Assembly (NCBI GenBank): GCA_934270705.1
Contig: CAKQQG010000037.1
Span: 1-15,502 of the forward strand
Direction of reading: 5' to 3'
From: an uncultured Oxalobacter sp.
Lineage (GTDB): Bacteria; Pseudomonadota; Gammaproteobacteria; Burkholderiales; Burkholderiaceae_D
DNA length: 15,502 bases
Positions within the stretch are counted from its first letter, which is position 1. Every line of letters starts with the position of its first letter. The notes under the pieces are model-generated. The model was not told the DNA's origin. It ran no database searches and was given only the letters and a program-made list of their open reading frames with translations. The translations under genes were made by a program, and so were the position numbers. This document shows, one piece after another, positions 7,049 to 12,480 of this stretch.

Positions 7049-7834
7049 TTATGGAATGATATTGCGGCTTCGCAACAGGATGACAAAACCGTTCCAGCGG
7101 TCATGTCTGAGCCAGTCTTCGTACCGGAACATGTGTTCATAGGACTTGCGCGGACCGGACTGGCTGGCATATACAGGCAGCATTTTTCCGGTTTTGATCG
7201 CTGCGATGTCGTCAGGCAGCGGCTGGTGACGGTCAAGTTTTTTGCTGTGGCGCGGTTTGTAATAGACGCCGAAGTAATACAGGTCGCCATGCCTGACTTT
7301 TCTTTTGAAGATGGACGAGACGAAACGGCTCGTCATTTTGTGGTGGCGATGCCCGTATTCTCCTCTTGGATTGTGCGTGACGATGGTTTTCCAGGTTTTG
7401 GCGGTCATGATGTTGGAGAGCGTCGCGCGGATGTCGATGCCGATGGTTTTCCAGCGGTCCTGCTTGTTGTTGGCGTCGAGATCGGGAAAGCCGAGTCGCA
7501 GATACTGGGCGTCGCATATGGCCATGACCTTGCGCAATTCCTCGTCCCTGACCGGATCGGTTCCTGCCGTGATGCAAACGACAAGATAGCGGCCTTTGTC
7601 TTGCAGCAGATGTCCGCCTCCCCAGATGGTTTCGTCATCGGGGTGCGCCACGATCATGAGTTTGTCGGCACGGTCGAGGTCGAGTGTCTGCAACAGGCGG
7701 GCGACGTGCTCCCCAAGCACACGTGCGCGATCGTCTTCTTTCCGGTCTTCGCCATGTTGCCGGATCAGGCGAAAAAGTTGCCGGGCGAGCACCAGCAGTG
7801 CCAGCAGTATCAGGGCGGTGAGCAAGGCGGTCAT
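7049..7834 (-). CDS. Membrane-anchored PIG-L/LmbE-family deacetylase
   Basis: 261 residues. The PIG-L family removes acetyl groups from N-acetylglucosamine-containing substrates (MshB, BshB, PIG-L) using zinc. The first zinc motif AHPDDE is at 63-68 and the second is HNPRGEYGHRHH at 154-165, with H162 and H165 in the place of the family's GHxxH. The WGGG after the first motif and LRLGFPD (112-118) also fit. Residues 1-20 form one hydrophobic helix followed by a basic stretch (RQLFRLIRQ). By the positive-inside rule this puts the catalytic domain in the cytoplasm, anchored to the inner membrane. Start: the ATG at 7832-7834 overlaps the stop of the upstream gene as ATGA with no Shine-Dalgarno site, implying translational coupling; a GTG at 7864 is an alternative. 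It is the last gene of a three-gene operon with two secreted proteins, suggesting work on an envelope or exported glycan. The substrate is unknown. Confidence 0.85.
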   Translation of the reverse strand: MTALLTALILLALLVLARQLFRLIRQHGEDRKEDDRARVLGEHVARLLQTLDLDRADKLMIVAHPDDETIWGGGHLLQDKGRYLVVCITAGTDPVRDEELRKVMAICDAQYLRLGFPDLDANNKQDRWKTIGIDIRATLSNIMTAKTWKTIVTHNPRGEYGHRHHKMTSRFVSSIFKRKVRHGDLYYFGVYYKPRHSKKLDRHQPLPDDIAAIKTGKMLPVYASQSGPRKSYEHMFRYEDWLRHDRWNGFVILLRSRNIIP

Positions 7835-8559
7835 GGCTGGCTTGCGGAGGTTTCCGGCAACCACTGGAAGTCCATTTGTCGCCAGAGGCTGGTCAGACGG
7901 TTCATGGCTTCATCGGGATTCATGGCAGCGTAGTCGGGCGGATCGAGTGTGTCCGGTCTGGTGCCATAGACCATCAGTTCGATGGAATAGCAGTTGTCAT
8001 GATGAACCGTGCGATAGGTGTGCACGGCAAACGAACGGTTTTTTTCCGTTTTGCCGCCGCTGAAAAAGGTGTAAAGCGTGCCGCGGTGACGGAATGTTTT
8101 CAGGCTGTCTTGTGCCGCCTTTTCAGGGAGTTTTCGGCATTGTGCGACGGTGTCCGGATCGTCGCTGATGCCGATACGGACTTCGGCGACGGTGGTTTTT
8201 TGTGGTGTGCCGGGCAGCGCCAGCGAAACCAGCGGGTGGCCCTGATCCTTTTCGCCGAACCAGCTCCAGTTGCCGTTCTGGAAAGTGTCGGCGGTGAATT
8301 GCCGCGACGGTTTGATATGTGCGGGATAGATGAACTGGAAGCCGTAGGTATTGTCGATCCAGATATTGACTTGCCTGGGCGTTTCGCGGATGCGCTTGCG
8401 CAACAGGTTGATGTCGATGACGGCGCTGTCCTTGCGGTATTCGGATGGCACGTCGGCCGGATTCAACGGGGGTTCGCTCGTTTCCGCACCGGCCATGCCG
8501 CCGGAAAACGCCAGTACGCCCATGATGGCCAGTATGCCCGCAATATCGTGTTTTCGCAT
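7831..8559 (-). CDS. Secreted (periplasmic) protein of unknown function
   Basis: 242 residues; I do not recognise the family. A typical signal peptide covers 1-25 (hydrophobic core AGILAIMGVLAF, likely cleavage after MAGA, with no lipobox cysteine). The mature protein has two cysteines, C141 and C190, that could form a disulfide. A segment YGFQFIYP (72-79), followed by an aromatic NWSWFGEKD stretch (97-105), recalls beta-rich periplasmic proteins with a YGFxFxYP start, but this is only a resemblance. The C-terminal part is DPPDYAAMNPDEAMNRL followed by a short Trp-containing end. The ATG at 8557-8559 is preceded by TAGGAA about 12 bases upstream. It follows the small secreted gene after 25 bases, and its stop codon overlaps the start of the PIG-L gene, so all three are almost certainly one transcript. 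Function probably lies with the deacetylase product, by association only. Confidence 0.75.
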   Translation of the reverse strand: MRKHDIAGILAIMGVLAFSGGMAGAETSEPPLNPADVPSEYRKDSAVIDINLLRKRIRETPRQVNIWIDNTYGFQFIYPAHIKPSRQFTADTFQNGNWSWFGEKDQGHPLVSLALPGTPQKTTVAEVRIGISDDPDTVAQCRKLPEKAAQDSLKTFRHRGTLYTFFSGGKTEKNRSFAVHTYRTVHHDNCYSIELMVYGTRPDTLDPPDYAAMNPDEAMNRLTSLWRQMDFQWLPETSASQP

Positions 8560-8584
8560 GATATTCTATTTCCTACATGTCCGG

Positions 8585-9055
8585 TTACAGGGATTGCCGC
8601 CGGAAACTTTCCGTTCGTGTCAGGTTCGCCGAAAACGATGTGGCGTAACCTGTGGCCGGGTTGAGCTGGCAATCGAAGGTGAAATAATGCCAGTTGAAAC
8701 CTTCCCTGACCTGCCCTGTTCCTGTCAGCCGGCTGTTTCCGTGAAGGGTGAGGCTGTCATCCTTGCCGGTACCGAGAAAAACGCGGTCGGCGGCCTCGTA
8801 GCGTTCCCTGAAATATTCCAGTGCGATCGGACGGCACATGGTTTCCGCCACCTTGCGGGCGTCGTTCATCTGCATGGCCATTTCCCGTTCCGCTTTTGTA
8901 TGCAATCCTGAAAAGGCGTTCCGGATGGCCTGTTGCTGCCGTGGCGAAAGCGTGCTTCCGGCAGCGGTTTGCACGCCGGTGTTTTCCGCCGAAACGGGAG
9001 AGGACGCCAGGCATAGCAGTGCCGCGCTGACCAGCATTCCGGAAAATATGTTCAT
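8585..9055 (-). CDS. Small secreted protein, DUF930-like pattern
   Basis: 156 residues from the ATG at 9053-9055. A signal peptide spans 1-23 (SGMLVSAALLCLASSPVSA, cleavage before ENTG). The mature protein is about 130 residues with two cysteines, C74 in ETMCRPIALEYF and C129 in WHYFTFDCQLNP. The order is a Cys followed by an alpha-helical segment, then a glycine-containing beta segment, then W-x-x-F-x-F-x-C. This resembles small proteobacterial periplasmic proteins annotated DUF930, a tentative parallel without an alignment. An upstream in-frame ATG at 9085 would put nine residues before the signal peptide and is less likely. It is first in a three-gene operon and has a promoter-like sequence about 80 bases upstream. 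Function unknown. Confidence 0.7.
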   Translation of the reverse strand: MNIFSGMLVSAALLCLASSPVSAENTGVQTAAGSTLSPRQQQAIRNAFSGLHTKAEREMAMQMNDARKVAETMCRPIALEYFRERYEAADRVFLGTGKDDSLTLHGNSRLTGTGQVREGFNWHYFTFDCQLNPATGYATSFSANLTRTESFRRQSL

Positions 9056-9133
9056 CGACACGCCACGATCTCCATGCGAAAGCAAAATCCGTCATGACCC
9101 TCTTTCGGGCTTTTCCCTGCACCGATTTTCTTT

Positions 9134-9162
9134 ATAGTAACAGGTAATGGCGGATTTGCTAA
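9134..9162 (-). promoter_or_regulatory. Putative extended -10 promoter of the secreted-protein/PIG-L operon
   Basis: On the minus strand TTAGCA (9157-9162) is followed after 17 bases by TACTAT (9134-9139), and the -10 box is preceded by TGT, giving an extended -10 (TGnTACTAT). Transcription would start near 9127, leaving a leader of about 70 bases before the first ATG. Each hexamer matches consensus at 4 of 6 positions, and spacing is ideal. Confidence 0.45.
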
Positions 9163-9198
9163 ATGCCCGGCGTCAGCATTTTTCGGATTGACCGGAGA

Positions 9199-10146
9199 TC
9201 ACCGTACGGATACAGGATTCCAGTCCATGCCTGCCCTGGCCGCACCGTAGCCGACGGAAGCGCCGAATTTTTTCAGAACGCGGTCGGCCAGTTTTTCCTG
9301 TTCGGTGTAATCGACGATTTCAGGCGCCTTGATTACGTCGCGCGCGACGCTTTCGATCGTCCCCAGTTCGTCCGCCAGTCCCAGCCGGATGGCTTCAGGT
9401 CCCAGAAATACCAGTCCGCTGAAAATTTCGTCGTTTTCTTTCAGGCGGTCTCCCCGTCCGTTGCGGACGACTTCGATGAATTGCTGGTGAATCTGGTTCA
9501 GCATCGACTGGGCGTATTTCACCTGTTGTGGCGTTTGCGGGCTGAACGGGTCGAGAAAGCCTTTGTATTCGCCGGCTGTCAGCAAACGGCGTTCGATACC
9601 GAGTTTGTCCATCAGTTCCGTCACGCCGAAGCCGTTGATCATGACGCCGATGGAGCCGACGATGCTGGCCTTGTCAACGTAGATCTTGTCCGCGGCGGCA
9701 GCGACATAGTAGCCGCCGGATGCGCACAGTTCCTCGACGACGACGTACAGCGGTTTGTCGGGATAGGCCTGGCGCAGGCGACGAATTTCATCGTAAATCA
9801 TGCCGGCCTGTACCGGACTTCCGCCCGGGCTGTTGATCTTGAGGATGACGCCGGTGGCCGTCGGTTCTTCGTATGCCTTGTCGAGTGCCTTGATGATGTT
9901 GGCGGCAGAGGCGTTTCCGTTGGATTCGATGGTGCCGTTGATTTCGATCAGGGCGGTATGCTGCTGTGCCGGCGCGTCCTCGCCTTCCGTAAACGACAGG
10001 TTGCGGATGGAAAAGATGGCGAAAATGACCAGAACGATGGTGGTCAGCTTGAAAAAAATCCCCCAGCGGCGGCGTGCGCGCTGCTCCTTGAGGGTCTGGA
10101 ACATCAGTTTTTCGAGAACATCGCGTTCCCAGCCGTTTTCATTCAT
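9199..10146 (-). CDS. sppA: S49-family signal peptide peptidase, short SppA type
   Basis: 315 residues, inner-membrane serine protease that degrades cleaved signal peptides and other membrane peptides. It has a short cytoplasmic N-terminus, a single membrane helix at about 30-47, then the protease domain on the periplasmic side. Motifs: INSPGGS (104-110), the oxyanion/strand region; the catalytic serine S143 in CASGGYY (141-147); the segment SIVGSIGVMI (161-170); and the general-base lysine K195 in TAGEYKGFLDPFSP (190-203). The Ser-Lys distance of 52 residues equals that of Bacillus subtilis SppA. Length and single protease domain mark the 36K form, not the tandem 67K enzyme of E. coli. The ATG at 10144-10146 has only a weak GGGA site. 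It is last in the rluC–phosphatase–sppA set, with the phosphatase stop 29 bases upstream, so co-transcription is likely. Confidence 0.92.
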   Translation of the reverse strand: MNENGWERDVLEKLMFQTLKEQRARRRWGIFFKLTTIVLVIFAIFSIRNLSFTEGEDAPAQQHTALIEINGTIESNGNASAANIIKALDKAYEEPTATGVILKINSPGGSPVQAGMIYDEIRRLRQAYPDKPLYVVVEELCASGGYYVAAAADKIYVDKASIVGSIGVMINGFGVTELMDKLGIERRLLTAGEYKGFLDPFSPQTPQQVKYAQSMLNQIHQQFIEVVRNGRGDRLKENDEIFSGLVFLGPEAIRLGLADELGTIESVARDVIKAPEIVDYTEQEKLADRVLKKFGASVGYGAARAGMDWNPVSVR

Positions 10147-10175
10147 GACAGTCCCGTTTCATATCAGGTAAGGTT

Positions 10176-10835
10176 TCAGGCATGCCGGTTCAGCCACCGG
10201 TGCAGATCGGCGACCGACTCGGCGGTGTAAAGCGGATTGAGGCGTTTGAGTTCTTCGACCGGATGGGCGCCGTACTGGACGGCGATTCCGGATGCGCCTG
10301 CATTGATGGCCATTTGCAGGTCATGTGTCGTGTCGCCGATCATGACGGTACTGCTCATTGGCTCGCCCAGCTGTTCCGTCAGTTCGAGCAGCATCGCCGG
10401 ATGTGGCTTGGACCATGTCTCGTCCGCAGTCCGGCTGGCGTCGAAGACATCCTGCAAGCCGGTTTCCGCAAACGCATGGTTCAGGCCTGCCCTGCTCTTG
10501 CCGGTTGCGACAGCCAGGAGATGTCCCTGTTGCTTCAGATCGTCGAGCATGGCTTTCACGCCGTCGAACAGCATGGTTTTCCGGCTGTTTTCCAGAAAAT
10601 GGACCCGGTAGCGCGCGACAAGTTCCGGATAGTATCGCTCGGGCAGGTCTGGCAGGACGGTTTCCAGCGCATCCCGCAAGCCGAGTCCGATGACATGGGC
10701 GGCCCGTTGCCTGTCCGGCATGGGCAAATCCAGATCGAGTGCGGCGTCCTGAAGGCTTTTGACGATGGCTGCCGTGCTGTCCATCAGGGTGCCGTCCCAA
10801 TCGAAAACGATCAGGTTGAATGTGTGTTTTGACAT
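10176..10835 (-). CDS. HAD-superfamily hydrolase, phosphoglycolate phosphatase-like (subfamily IA)
   Basis: 219 residues, cytosolic. All four HAD motifs are present: motif I FDWDGTLMD (nucleophile D12, acid/base D14), motif II ATGKSR (T111), motif III lysine in WSKPHP (K143), and motif IV IGDTTHDLQMA (D168 and D172). The helical cap lies between motifs I and II at about 20-88, the IA arrangement of Gph and pyrophosphatase PpaX. In Burkholderiales a gene of this type regularly follows rluC and is usually labelled phosphoglycolate phosphatase, but whether it acts on phosphoglycolate, pyrophosphate or other small phosphates cannot be told, so no symbol is assigned. The start at 10835 has no clear ribosome binding site. 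A strong inverted repeat lies in the 86-base gap from rluC. sppA follows after 29 bases. Confidence 0.88.
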   Translation of the reverse strand: MSKHTFNLIVFDWDGTLMDSTAAIVKSLQDAALDLDLPMPDRQRAAHVIGLGLRDALETVLPDLPERYYPELVARYRVHFLENSRKTMLFDGVKAMLDDLKQQGHLLAVATGKSRAGLNHAFAETGLQDVFDASRTADETWSKPHPAMLLELTEQLGEPMSSTVMIGDTTHDLQMAINAGASGIAVQYGAHPVEELKRLNPLYTAESVADLHRWLNRHA

Positions 10836-10858
10836 AGTGGCGTTGGGAAGAACATGTA

Positions 10859-10884
10859 CCGGGGCCGCCGTTGCCGTGCCCCGG
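10859..10884. repeat. GC-rich hairpin between rluC and the phosphatase gene
   Basis: CCGGGGC and GCCCCGG form a perfect seven-pair stem around a 12-base loop, 23-49 bases upstream of the phosphatase ATG. On the minus strand it is not followed by a T run, so it is not a standard terminator. It could slow RNA decay, attenuate transcription or adjust the ratio of RluC to downstream products. Confidence 0.5.
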
Positions 10885-10921
10885 CATGACGTGATACTGG
10901 TCGCATTTTACCGCAATTTTT

Positions 10922-11941
10922 TCAGGAATCCTTGCCGCCTGCGGCTTCCAGTGTGTTCAGGTAGCCGCTGCATTCGGGGGGCAATGGTGCGGTGATCGTC
11001 AGGGGTTTTCCGGTATCGGGATGGATGAAGGTGATCCGGTAGGCGTGCAGGAACATGCGCTTGAGGGCGTTTTCCCCCTTTTTGCCTTTTTGCAGTTGCC
11101 GGTTCAGCCCGAAATCTCCGTATTTTTCATCGCCGGCGATGACGTGTCCTGAAGACGCCAGATGGACACGTATCTGGTGGGTGCGTCCGGTTTTCAGTTC
11201 GGCTTCGAGCAGGGTGAAATCCGGATAATGTTTCAGGACATTGAATACGGTATGTGCCTGTTGTCCGGCGGCATCGACCCTGACCCGCCGTTCGCCTTCC
11301 GCGGTATGGTATTTGAGCAGCGGCAAGCGGACATGTTGCCGCCGGTTTTTCCAGTCGCCATGAACGAGTGCCTGATAGCGTTTGTCCACGGTGCCTTCAC
11401 GGATTTGTTCATGCAGCTTCGTCAGCGCGGAACGTTTTTTGGCCAGTACGAGAATGCCGGACGTTTCCTTGTCCAGCCGGTGGACGAGTTCCAGAAAACG
11501 GGCATCCGGCCGCATGGCGCGCAGCTGTTCGATCACGCCGAAAGAAACGCCCGAGCCGCCATGTACGGCGACACCTGCCGGTTTGTCGATGACCAGAACG
11601 CTGTCGTCTTCGTAAAGGATGTCGAAATGCGCGTCCGGTATGCGCGGTGCTTCCCGTTGCGCCGTCTTCACGGGCGGAATGCGGATGACATCGCCTGTCG
11701 CCAGCCGGTAGGTCTGGTCGATTCGCTTGCGGTTGACGCGTACCTGACCGGATCGCAGGATGCGGTAAACATGGCTTTTCGGTACGCCCTTGAAGGTCTT
11801 GAACAGGTAGTTGTCGATGCGCTGGCCTTCGTCGTTTTCCGTCACGGTGACGAGCTGAACCTGTCCCATCGGCGAAAGCGCCTCATTATCGACCTGTTTT
11901 TTAATGTCTTTACTGACTTTTCCTCTATGAGTCGGGTTCAT
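10922..11941 (-). CDS. rluC: Ribosomal large-subunit pseudouridine synthase C
   Basis: Up to 339 residues. RluC converts uridines 955, 2504 and 2580 (E. coli numbering) of 23S rRNA to pseudouridine. An N-terminal S4 RNA-binding domain (about 38-95) contains GQRIDNYL, GVPKSHVYRILRSGQVRVN and a GDVIRIPP end, very close to E. coli RluC. The RluA-type catalytic domain follows, with IDKPAGVAVHGG (118-129), the catalytic HRLDKETSG (aspartate D157) and LKTGRTHQIRVHL. The C-terminus is slightly extended. The start is uncertain: the ATG at 11941 has no ribosome binding site and directly abuts the AT-rich element TTATATAGATAA. The ATG at 11869 (M25), just before GQVQLVTV, would leave about the usual number of residues before the S4 domain. 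rluC is divergent from rne, as in E. coli and many proteobacteria. Confidence 0.93.
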   Translation of the reverse strand: MNPTHRGKVSKDIKKQVDNEALSPMGQVQLVTVTENDEGQRIDNYLFKTFKGVPKSHVYRILRSGQVRVNRKRIDQTYRLATGDVIRIPPVKTAQREAPRIPDAHFDILYEDDSVLVIDKPAGVAVHGGSGVSFGVIEQLRAMRPDARFLELVHRLDKETSGILVLAKKRSALTKLHEQIREGTVDKRYQALVHGDWKNRRQHVRLPLLKYHTAEGERRVRVDAAGQQAHTVFNVLKHYPDFTLLEAELKTGRTHQIRVHLASSGHVIAGDEKYGDFGLNRQLQKGKKGENALKRMFLHAYRITFIHPDTGKPLTITAPLPPECSGYLNTLEAAGGKDS

Positions 11942-11954
11942 TTATCTATATAAT
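11942..11954. promoter_or_regulatory. Candidate bidirectional -10 element in the rluC/rne divergent region
   Basis: The plus strand contains a perfect TATAAT (11949-11954) pointing toward rne; the minus strand reads TTATATAGATAA toward rluC. Neither side has a good -35 box. If used, the rne message would carry a leader of over 500 bases, and rluC translation would have to start at the internal ATG at 11869. Confidence 0.35.
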
Positions 11955-11962
11955 TCTGCACT

Positions 11963-11981
11963 GGCCGGCTTTTTTCCGGCC
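11963..11981. repeat. GGCCGG/CCGGCC inverted repeat
   Basis: A perfect six-pair, all-GC stem around a seven-base T-rich loop, next to the AT-rich promoter-like element. It could be the first hairpin of the rne leader or an operator; there is no T run after it on either strand. Confidence 0.45.
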
Positions 11982-12161
11982 TGTCTGTGTATGCTAAAAC
12001 AAGCATTCTACACAGTTGTGGCTTCCATTGGCCCTGTTTGAAACGAATTCAGTGGAAAAGATGTGTACGCACCGTTCTGTCGTGTTCGGGACCGGCGCCG
12101 CCGCGCGGACCTTACAGGGTGACGGAACGAGGTTTTTGCGTCTGGATACAAAGGATTTGAA

Positions 12162-12191
12162 GGGCAAGCAGAAATGGTTCGCTGCTTGTCC
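12162..12191 (+). promoter_or_regulatory. Long stem-loop in the rne leader
   Basis: GGGCAAGCAG (12162-12171) pairs with CTGCTTGTCC (12182-12191) over ten positions, one of them a G-U pair, around a ten-base loop (aaatggttcg). This is the longest stem I found in the region. By analogy with the hairpin in the E. coli rne leader it could be recognised by RNase E; that role is inference. Confidence 0.5.
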
Positions 12192-12320
12192 AGTGATGTG
12201 TTTGATGACCGGAATTTGTGTTGTTTGGTTCTGATTTGCCGTTTTCAACGTATAGGCTGTTTTATCTGAGATGCTGATTGCAGGCGTAATCGCCAACCTT
12301 GAAATAGATCGAACTCATCT

Positions 12321-12346
12321 CCGTCCGATGGACGGCGCGCTTTTTT
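12321..12346 (+). terminator. Terminator-like hairpin plus T run inside the rne leader
   Basis: CCGTCC-gat-GGACGG (12321-12335) is followed five bases later by six T (12341-12346). The T run is itself flanked by GCGC on both sides, so an alternative small hairpin is possible. It resembles a weak intrinsic terminator or attenuator placed about 135 bases before the rne start. Confidence 0.4.
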
Positions 12347-12450
12347 GCGCTCTTTCGGCCGTTGCCCGGCCCGCTTTCCTTCCTGTCCATTCCATGCGTA
12401 CACCCGATTGATTTGCGGAAACGCCCGGAGCGTTCCGGTTACAGAATATC

Positions 12451-12472
12451 GGCCCTGAAAAGGGCCACGGAG
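12451..12472 (+). promoter_or_regulatory. GAAA-tetraloop hairpin next to the rne ribosome binding site
   Basis: GGCCCT-gaaa-AGGGCC (12451-12466) is a perfect six-pair stem closed by a GNRA-type tetraloop. Two bases later comes GGAG (12469-12472), eight bases before the rne ATG. The stem is close enough to hinder or steer 30S binding or to serve as an RNase E docking site. Confidence 0.55.
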
Positions 12473-12480
12473 TGTATTTT

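Larger units (their letters stand above)
11955..12480 (+). other. Probable long structured 5' leader of rne (no convincing gene)
   Basis: About 525 bases upstream of rne. Frames of 57 codons (from an ATG at 12061, plus strand) and 100 codons (minus strand) cross it, but they match no family and lack ribosome binding sites. At least three stable inverted repeats lie here, described separately. E. coli rne has a 361-base leader whose hairpins are bound by RNase E to control its own message, so a leader here is expected by analogy. The exact transcription start is not established. Confidence 0.5.

Noticed and set aside
10901..10921. TAAAAT (minus strand) just after rluC as a promoter for the phosphatase gene
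   Set aside because: No -35 box at any acceptable spacing; left out as a lone AT hexamer.
12076..12200. tRNA-like GGTTCG near the long stem in the rne leader
   Set aside because: No acceptor stem, D arm or CCA context can be built around it; the bases form the loop of the ten-pair stem.
12061..12234. 57-codon frame in the rne leader as a regulatory upstream peptide
   Set aside because: The GGAAAAG before its ATG is too close and weak, and the peptide shows no recognisable feature. Its codons also form half of the long stem-loop, which better explains conservation if there is any.
11994..12296. 100-codon minus-strand frame upstream of rluC
   Set aside because: No family resemblance, no ribosome binding site, and it spans the probable rne leader.
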